A stretch of 64,000 bases of DNA from Posidonia oceanica (taxonomy: Eukaryota > Streptophyta > Magnoliopsida > Alismatales > Posidoniaceae). This document shows, piece by piece, positions 57,191 to 64,000 of this stretch. The stretch spans positions 96,951,501 through 97,015,500 of the forward strand of contig JAZBRS010000026.1 of assembly GCA_037176725.1 (NCBI GenBank). The letters are read 5' to 3'. The notes under the pieces are model-generated. The model made no database searches. It saw only the letters and a list, made by a program, of their open reading frames with translations, and was not told the origin of the DNA. The position numbers and the translations under genes are program-made. Position 1 is the stretch's first letter. Each line of letters starts with the position of its first letter.

Positions 57191-58620
57191 CTGCGTGGAT
57201 AGCTGTGCCATGCTTCTTGTGACACCCTCCACTGTGTGTCCTGTAGTCATTTTTCTATTCTTCCCCTTGAGCTTTAGGAATGGCAACTCTTCCCTGTTGC
57301 GCATGACCTTTGCGGCCCGCTTGTAGAACTGTGGGTAGGTATGGAAGTCACCCACCAATAGTCCAGCCCTAAGCATCCTCGTGGTATTTCTGGCTATGAT
57401 TCCACGGCTTGACCTTCAAGTATGTAGCATTCTAACTGAGTGGCCATATCCCTCCATCTGCTTGTGAAGGTAACGAAGTCTTCGTTGGGTCTCATCCTCT
57501 CAGTAGTGAGGTCGCCCACAGTGGGTTTGTGTGACACTCGGTGACTGTATTGGTTCAGGAACTTCCCTTCAACTATCCTGATGTTCTGGAGCTCATAGGT
57601 GGTAAGGGTGTCAAACCATTTTAGAGCTTCTCCCTCAAGTGTCTTGAAGAAGAGATACACAATGAGCCTTGTATCATAGCAATACGGTAGAGCATCCATG
57701 GTAAAAGCAGCATGATGATTTATGGGATCCTCTGTTCCGTCGTACCTCCTCATCTTCGGCATTTTAAATCCTGGGGGAAGGGTGAAGTGAGGGAACTTGG
57801 AGGTGTCATAGCCTATCGGTGCTTTTGATGTGACCTTGGCCTCTACTAATGCTTCAGCAATCATTCTTTTGAGGTCTGATCCTGGCGCGGCATGTGGCCC
57901 CTGGCTTGGGTGCTCATGTGTTTGGTGAAATGGTGGTAGTGATGTGTTATGTGGTGGAGGGAAGAGTGAAGAGTGGGGTGGAGTATGGTAGTATTGCATG
58001 TTGATGGGAGGTTGTGGTGAGTGTGATATTCCGGGATATTGCGAGAAGTAATGGGTTGTGTATGGTGGGGTTGGATGGATGGAAGGGTAAGTGGGTGTTG
58101 TATGATATTGTGGGAATGGACCTTGGGTGGGGAAGTTTATAGTGGGGTTTGGTGTGGTATGTGTGTAAGTTGGTGTGGTGAATGAGCCATAGTGGTAGTT
58201 CGGGAAGTAGTGTCGTTGGATGGTTGAGGTTTGTGGGTCTTTACATGAAAGGTGTTGCCTAGCCAAGGATTACCGAACCTCGTCAGTCTCTTCTTTAGTT
58301 GGATAAGAAGCAGTCATAATGGGAGGTACAACAAGGGAAGTCACTTCGGGATATGTAAGCTCAAGCGGGGCGTTCCATGTCTGAGAGTGATTTGCCCCTA
58401 TTCCTTCTTCATATGATGAACTCTTCTTGAGTTCTGGATCAGTGTTGTAGTTGAAGGGGATGGAGGCATGTGGGAACTTTCGCCGGCCTGCCACATGTGA
58501 GAAACCAGGGGTTCTCGGATCTTCTGTCTGTGAAGTTGAAGCTTTAAGGAAGAACCCATTTGGGGCCGTGCCCGGTAGTTCCATGGAGGTAGAGGCGGAA
58601 GATATGCCGTTGCGCTCCAT
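57191..58620 (-). pseudogene. Element D gag, N-terminal and capsid region
   Basis: ATG 58620 starts MERNGISSASTSMELPG...; a TAA near 58268 interrupts before a Pro/His/Tyr-rich stretch (58250-57930). Retrotrans_gag core: MRRYDGTEDPINHHAAFTMD, LIVYLFFKTLEGEALKWFDT, RIVEGKFLNQYSHR, MRPNEDFVTFTSRWRDMATQ. A frame change near 57390 leads to RAGLLVGDFHTYPQFYKRAA. Capsid-type protein; clearly diverged from A/B/C gag. Confidence 0.82.
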
Positions 58621-58813
58621 TATAAGATTGTTCTTTAAACTATTACAGAGAACTTGAAAAGGAAATTACAGACACAATTACACTATTTAATGCATACTTG
58701 ATTAAGTAAAATAGAATAAAAGAAGCAGTTGCCGTTCTGACGCTAAATTCAACTTGTAGATGATGAGAATTAAATTCCTGCAAGCAAGGCACACTAGAAC
58801 GTTCTACCCTACA

Positions 58814-58834
58814 GTCGCCTGTCAGTCAGGCGAC
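58814..58834. other. Hairpin GTCGCCTG-TCAGT-CAGGCGAC
   Basis: Perfect 8-bp arms, 5-base loop. Related GTCGC/GGCGAC words recur near 60775, 61120-61190 and 63110-63165. Confidence 0.7.
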
Positions 58835-60049
58835 CAAACAAGTCACCGGTTTAAATGGCGGCTGAGCGAGGCACCTTCAGAATAGGCGGCTCTGTCCCTA
58901 TTCTTCCAGCAGCCAAGGTCTATTCTGGACAAACTGCACAACAAACATGAAAAAAAGGGATGCAGGTTTCAGACAGATCGTAGGTTTTTATCTGTTCAAG
59001 TGATAATTAATCGGTTACTTAAACCTGTGTGCTCACAAGGAATGGGATTCTAAGCCGTAAGTATCAACCATGTGGGTCACTCAGATAGGATTTTGGCTTT
59101 CTTTTGGGTACCACTCCTTGACCTTCTTTAGGGTCCACCAAGAGGGCCTAGGCGGCGGGTTTGTCTCTCTGAAGTGGAGACCACCACCTAGGATTTTGCT
59201 CTTAAGCTCGGATCTTAACAAAGTATGAAGCAGTAAATAAACGACAAATATCAGAGTATGAAGTATCTACTAAGGATTATTATTGACTTAGAGAGAAGAA
59301 TGAGTCAATAATAAAACCTTAGAACACCTTGAGTTCTCACTCTAACTATAGCAATCAAACATAGAGCATGGGAGAGCGACTTGCACTGGCCCGGTTCACT
59401 CGGTCTGATTGTTCTAGTTAGAGAAAGATTCCCTCGAGAAACTTTATCTCTAATATCAAGAAAATAGTTTCCACCCTAGTGGTGGATGCAAACAAGCCTA
59501 AAAATTGTTAAAAAAAACTAAAAAAATGTAGTGAACAAGATTTAATCAGGTTTTTAAGCAACTGCAGATCTAAGAAAAAAAACAACACAAGATACTGAAG
59601 GAGAAAACCGATCTGCATAGAAATAACGTACAGTTGCTTGTAATGGGTGCGCCTGGAGTAGTCGCCGCAATGAACTGTGACTTACACAGGTGCTTGCTTA
59701 CTAGGTGGCTGGAAACCAGAGTTTTCTGTTTTTCAGAACAGTAGTAACTCGACCCTCTACGACTATAGACAGGAGGTTGTTGTTGCCTCAGAGTGCTAAC
59801 GAGACCTCTTGCCTTAAGCCAAGTTGGTTGGGTTAGAAAAACGGTTCTAATGTCATAAAACTTCATGGGGTTTAGGAGTTATGAAAACCTAGGTGCACGG
59901 CCTCCTAAACCGAAAACAAACTACTAGATCTAAAGGAGTAAATGAAGGAAGGAAAAAACTCACGTAGCACAGAGGGTTGGCTAAAGCCTATCCCACCATG
60001 ATCGCCACTTCTGTGGATGTGGATTTTGAGGGTGTGTAGATGAAGATGA

Positions 60050-60470
60050 CGACGCTTCCACAACGTTGTCAACTTTGTTGTGATCGCCACTTATCAATGG
60101 GCGGAAAAGACGCCTAGGGAGATGATGATGATGTGGGTAGTAGGCTCACTAGATCAATGGCAGGATGTCGTCCAGCGGCTTCCTCGTGTTACGTAAGCAT
60201 ATTCCTTTCCTTCAAAAAAACAAGTAACAGAAGATCTGGATGAGTTCGAGTGTAGTAAATCGATCAAATAAGCAAGATACAAAGATGGTAAGTGTAACTG
60301 ATACTAACCGGGAATTGTTCCCCGCATACATATGCCATGAATCTAATCTAAATAATGCAATAATGAAAATAAAGAGAATGGAAGACGATACTCCCTTCAC
60401 CCTCATGCTGTATGCAATGGGATGAGGAAGCGAGAGCACGGTTGGAGCTCCAGGTATCCGTGGGATCTCT
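60050..60470 (-). repeat. Right-flank duplicated block, copy 1
   Basis: About 420 bases alignable by eye with 62280-62700 (shared landmarks GATCGCCACTTATC, AGGATGTCGTCCA.CGGC, CCTTTCCTTCAAA, CCCTTCACCCTC.TGCTGTAT). Probably two copies of the same LTR region. Confidence 0.65.
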
Positions 60471-60583
60471 GAAAATGAAAATGAAGGTCGAGGCTAGGGT
60501 TTCTCTCTTACAAGATGACTATCTCTCTTTCTTAAAACCCTAAAAATCTAAAAAACCACCCCCTGGGCACTGACTCACGGGGC

Positions 60584-60592
60584 CTTTTTATA
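60584..60592 (-). promoter_or_regulatory. TATA-box candidate of presumed D LTR
   Basis: Minus strand TATAAAAAG followed by GCCCCGTGAGTCAGTGCCC. Confidence 0.45.
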
Positions 60593-60821
60593 AGTTCGTG
60601 GGACACGGGTGACTTAGACCTAGGAAGGTTCTAGAAGTTTCTAGAAGAAAATTGATATTTATTTCTAGTCGTCGCATAGGGGGGCGACCGGCACAAATAT
60701 CTCCCGAAAAGATCGTGGAAATGCCAGGGAAATTCCACATGACCAGGTCAGCGGAGTCCATGTCAGCTAGTCGCTTGTAACACAGTCGTCTAGTTGTAGC
60801 ACTATTCCAGGCAACTAAAAT

Positions 60822-60883
60822 ATTTGTTTCTGATTTTTAGGAGATAAATCTTAGATTTGTTTCTGATTTTTAGGAGATAAATC
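60822..60883. repeat. 33-bp tandem duplication
   Basis: ATTTGTTTCTGATTTTTAGG and the next ten bases occur twice in a row, 33 bases apart. Confidence 0.8.
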
Positions 60884-61459
60884 CTTGATTGAAAAACGTG
60901 TTAAAAAGATCTAGATCTTAATTTGGAAGCCACCTAGGATTTTCTAGATTATTCCTTAATTGATTATATGATTTTTTGTGTTATATCATATATTAAATAT
61001 TTGAAGATCATGGAAATATCGATAATTTACGGAAAAAGCATTATAATAACTTATAAAGCCCCCATATATTATATTAATGTCCGGGATATTAATTATCGAG
61101 CTAGAGAGAGAGACAGATTGCTAGTCGCTTGTCTCACAGGCGTCTACACATTCCAGTCGCCCCCTGAAAGGCGCCTGGATGTGTCGCCGATTTGGGAGGC
61201 AACTAGCTAGGTCTTTTGCGTTTTTAACCCTGTCTTTTAAATTAATCCAGAGAAACAAGATAAAAGTCGGGACAACTTCAGAAATCTCATGAAATCGTAA
61301 AAGCATCTTCTTTAATTCAAATCTGCCACTAATCTAAGTAGGAATAAAGGGTACTCGAGGTACTCGGACTTGCCACGAGTCTGAGTGCGTTAGCTATGCC
61401 ACAGCTAACAACCTTTATTCAAGTAAAATCAAGCGATGCTTTAAACAAATCATGAAAAA

Positions 61460-61977
61460 TCTAGAAAATGTGTTATTAAGCCTTAGTTGTGTGATATGGG
61501 GCACCTAGCTGGTTCCTATCCTCTAAGAACTCTCAAAAATGCGAAAATGAGATATCTACCAGCTTAAAATCCTTACACACTCAGTCTTGTATTGATGATT
61601 GGAGATCAAGTTACTAGGAGTTGTAAAGATAGTTTTGTAAAGCTTCAAAAGGTGTCTAGAGCTTCTCCGGTTGTGAGAATGTACCATGGTTTTTGCGGGA
61701 TTGGCGAGGGGATCATCATACAAGTAAGTTTAGTAAGACTAAGGAAACTCTCGAGGGGTTCTCGAGAAGTGGACTAGGCCGGAGTTGGCCGAACCATATA
61801 AATCTATAGTGTTTTCCTTGTCTCTCATCTCCTTCTATGCTTGTTTTACTTAGTTGTTTTAATCATCATTGATATACTTGTGCTTATAATTATTAAAGAA
61901 CTTCAAAACAACAAATAAATTTTATATTTACTCAGTTTCCCTATTCACCCCCGCTAGAGAAGCCTCTCAATCCTACA
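61460..61977 (+). repeat. Element E: Ty1/copia LTR (right part; left limit uncertain)
   Basis: The sequence ends CCTATTCACCCCC...ATCCTACA (61977), a typical copia LTR terminus, directly followed by a Met-type primer site. The left boundary was not found; 61460 is a guess from base-composition change. Confidence 0.6.
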
Positions 61978-61979
61978 AT

Positions 61980-61991
61980 TGGTATTAGAGC
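61980..61991 (+). promoter_or_regulatory. Primer-binding site of element E (initiator Met tRNA)
   Basis: TGGTATTAGAGC, one change from the copia consensus TGGTATCAGAGC, two bases after the LTR end. Confidence 0.85.
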
Positions 61992-62029
61992 CTTGTTTAT
62001 CTAAGTTTAGATTTAATCATCTATTACAT

Positions 62030-62245
62030 ATGGCTCCTTCTTCTTCAAACAATAATCTGGTAGAGTGACAGAGTATAAATAGACCACCTTTCTTTGGTGG
62101 AAATAATTATAATTATTGAAAATGTAGAATGATTATTTATTTGAAATCTATTAATTATGAGTTATGGGATATAGTAATTAATGGATTTACTGAAATAAAA
62201 AATCGTATAGAGAATGGAATGAAGATGAAATGAAAACAACATTGT
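62030..62245 (+). pseudogene. Element E copia gag N-terminal fragment
   Basis: ATG 62030: MAPSSSNNNLVE, TGA, QSINRPPFFGGNNYNY, TGA, KCRMIIYLKSINYELWDIVI. The R-PPFF-G-NY-W-K-RM pattern and ELW are the start of Ty1/copia gag (both TGA codons lie at conserved Trp). A frame change near 62205 leads to EWNEDEMK, then similarity ends and the duplicated block begins. Confidence 0.8.
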
Positions 62246-62279
62246 AGACGTGGATTTGGTGTATTGGATGAGAGACGTA

Positions 62280-62700
62280 GGCACTTCCACCTACGTCGTC
62301 ATCAGATGTGATCGCTACTTATCGATTCACGGTGCTAGCTAACAAGGTGCCTGTGGGAGATGTAGATGGATGTGGGTCCTCGACTCACTAGATCGACGAT
62401 AGGATGTCGTCCAACGGCGTCCTCGTGCTACGTGATGTGTACTCCTTTCCTTCAAAGAAAATAGAATAGATTTGGGTAAGTCCGGGTGTGTAGTAAATAA
62501 TGTCAGAAAAAGCAGTAAATAACATAAATAAATGAAACTAATACTAACTAGGGGTGCTTCTTGACATGCATATGCTATGAGGCCTATTTAAGGAATGAAA
62601 TGATATAATGACTAAAAAAAAAGTAGATTGAGAACGAATACTCTCTTCACCCTCGTGCTGTATATTGTGGAATGAGGAAGTGGAGGCACGGACGGAGCTC
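62280..62700 (-). repeat. Right-flank duplicated block, copy 2
   Basis: Counterpart of 60050-60470, on the other side of copia fragment E. The following 170 bases (62700-62872) show no recognised feature apart from CTCACAACTCT-type repeats. Confidence 0.65.
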
Positions 62701-62872
62701 CAGCTATGGATCTCTTGGATCTAAGTTTTTCTTATAGGATTTCGACCAAGTGGGGGCTATAAATCTCTCAGAATCTTAACACTAGAAATAGTTCCTAACT
62801 CTAGAGGATATCTCACGACTCTAGCAAATCTCACAACACTCAAAGATCCTTCACAACTCTAGGAAATGCCAT

Positions 62873-64000
62873 TGAAGACACCCCATTTTGACACCTGGCG
62901 GTGGATCAATCTTGGAGGAATGAGCTCGGAAGCGGCAGATTCAAACCTTTCCACCCAAAAACCTCAACTTGACCCAAAACCAAATCCTATTCCAAAACCT
63001 ACCCAAAACCAACACAAAACAACCCATTTCCATTTCCCAAACCCAACCTAAGCCCATTACCATCCCAGCGTACTAAGTGGCACATTCAGGTGCCACATGC
63101 ACAAGTGACTGGACTTGGTCGCAACTTTAAGTGGCGACTGAGTTTGGCGCCACATGTAGCGGCGACTGGACTGTAACTAAGACCACCGCCCAAGCCTCAC
63201 TGCCACGGCCGTTGCCGGTCACCGTCTCCTGCCGCACTCGTCCCCTTGGCCACTTACTCCTCACTTCTGACCACACGCTACGTGCCAAGATCCACTAAGT
63301 TCCTGGCACGGCGTCCCTTCCTCACCGGCGGTCTTCCCGCACACACAACACCTCACTACCACCACTGCCTAACTCCCTATCATCGACGACCTTCACCGTC
63401 CTCAACCTGTAGCCCACTTACTTCCTCGACTACCAAGCCCCCTCACAGTGCTCATTGCCCCTTCCTCTGCCACGACCACCTGTTGCCAGAGCTAATAGGT
63501 GGAGGAACCCATTCGAATTGATAGAGCAGCGACATTACCGACGCCCAATCCACAGCCAACCAATTTTCCTTCTCCTCCCTTGTCGCCTGCACCAAAGCGT
63601 GTAGACGCAATCTAGCAACCTTCCTACACATCCCAGCATCCTCCCAAGCCACTCGAACACCCGTTTTGCATCCCGGACCACTGCAGCAACTGAGCTCGCC
63701 ATTGCCTCCTTGCTGCTGCCGGCCAACATCTCCAAAAGCCACCTTGTGGCTCCAAACTTCTCCATTCTCCGTGTACACCTCTGCAAGGTCACCACGAACA
63801 CAGCCCGATCAACCCAAGCACCAGCCGTTGCCTCTGCTGCTGCAGCAACCTCCACGCCAACGAGCTCCAATGAGGTAGGTCAAGGGGCACGACCGTGCGT
63901 CCCTGCAAGTGAGCGACTCCACCATTAGCTTCCTTACATACCATGCATGCTTCCTAGCAAATTAGTTAGATTTTATCGTAGCTTAGCCGCTGTTCTTGGC
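62873..64000 (+). repeat. Element F: start of another long Tat/Ogre-like LTR (runs off window)
   Basis: TGAAGACACCCCATTTTGAC matches the LTR start of A, B and C; then CCAAAACC-rich sequence and a GC-rich part (63180-63930) as in the other LTRs. An insert-like stretch at 63070-63175 has GTGGCAC-ATTCAG-GTGCCAC and several GGCGACTG words. ORFs in the GC-rich part are not supported as genes. Confidence 0.7.

Larger units (their letters stand above)
54830..58620 (-). mobile_element. Element D: Ty3/gypsy gag-protease region, cut by element A
   Basis: Minus-strand gag, zinc knuckle and two retropepsin-like domains in one polyprotein order. At 54830 the frame is interrupted by the right end of A. 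RT, RNase H and integrase of D should lie left of the window. D proteins differ clearly from A/B/C, so it is another Ty3/gypsy lineage. Its LTR limits are not certain. Confidence 0.8.
58621..60950 (-). other. Presumed leader and LTR of element D (limits uncertain)
   Basis: No coding similarity seen. On the minus strand a TATAAAAAG box (60584-60592) is followed by pyrimidine-poor and AAACCCTAGCC-containing sequence (60480-60500), as expected for U3/R of an LTR. I could not identify a primer-binding site or TG...CA ends, so this is tentative. Confidence 0.4.

Noticed and set aside
61980..61991. tRNA gene fragment
   Set aside because: Only the 12-base primer site directly after a copia LTR; no cloverleaf nearby.
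63246..63928. Possible host gene exons in the GC-rich part near the window end
   Set aside because: All long LTRs here have such a GC-rich part at the same place; ORFs are short, overlap on both strands and show no recognisable domain.

Overview
The window is plant nuclear heterochromatin made of nested LTR retrotransposons; I found no ordinary host gene. Plant origin is supported by Tat/Ogre-type Ty3/gypsy elements: LTRs of about 3.7-6 kb, a primer-binding site of the tRNA-Arg type (TGGCGACTCC...), two RNase H domains in pol, and a long non-coding tail with satellite-like arrays. A Ty1/copia fragment with a Met-type primer site is also present. The sequence suggests a large, repeat-rich seed-plant genome; I cannot name the species.

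Layout, outermost first. Element D (minus) supplies gag and protease at 54,830-58,620; its RT half should lie left of the window because element A landed in its ORF. Element A (plus) runs from before base 1 to 54,829: 5' LTR (1-4,350), a short pol-linker remnant (gag and protease missing), RT/RNase H/integrase (14,898-18,287), an accessory ORF3 (split 19,568-19,676 and 46,065-47,158), a tail of tandem arrays, and 3' LTR (50,145-54,829). Element C (minus, 5,072-14,897) is a 5' half-element (LTR, PBS, gag, protease) lodged in A's pol and flanked by a 93-bp duplicated A segment. Element B (plus, 19,677-46,059, 26.4 kb) is structurally complete and sits inside A's ORF3 with a clean 5-bp target duplication (CATTC). 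To the right of D lie its presumed leader/LTR, a copia 5' fragment E (about 61,460-62,245) and the start of another long LTR, F (62,873-64,000).

Coding capacity is heavily decayed. Almost every in-frame stop in A, B and D is TAG at a position where a relative has CAG or TGG, the expected scar of CHG-methylation deamination. B also has a mutated RT active site (YVDN), although its LTRs are nearly identical.

Most interesting: (1) ORF3, a roughly 400-aa sense-strand protein downstream of integrase, shared by A and B and resembling the plant-mobile-domain/DUF7745 group; (2) a perfect 12-bp stem-loop after ORF3 conserved in both elements; (3) tail arrays whose repeat units are themselves short palindromes, with unrelated sequence in A and B; (4) two tandem retropepsin-like domains in D; (5) two pol lesions shared by A and B, suggesting spread of an already defective lineage.
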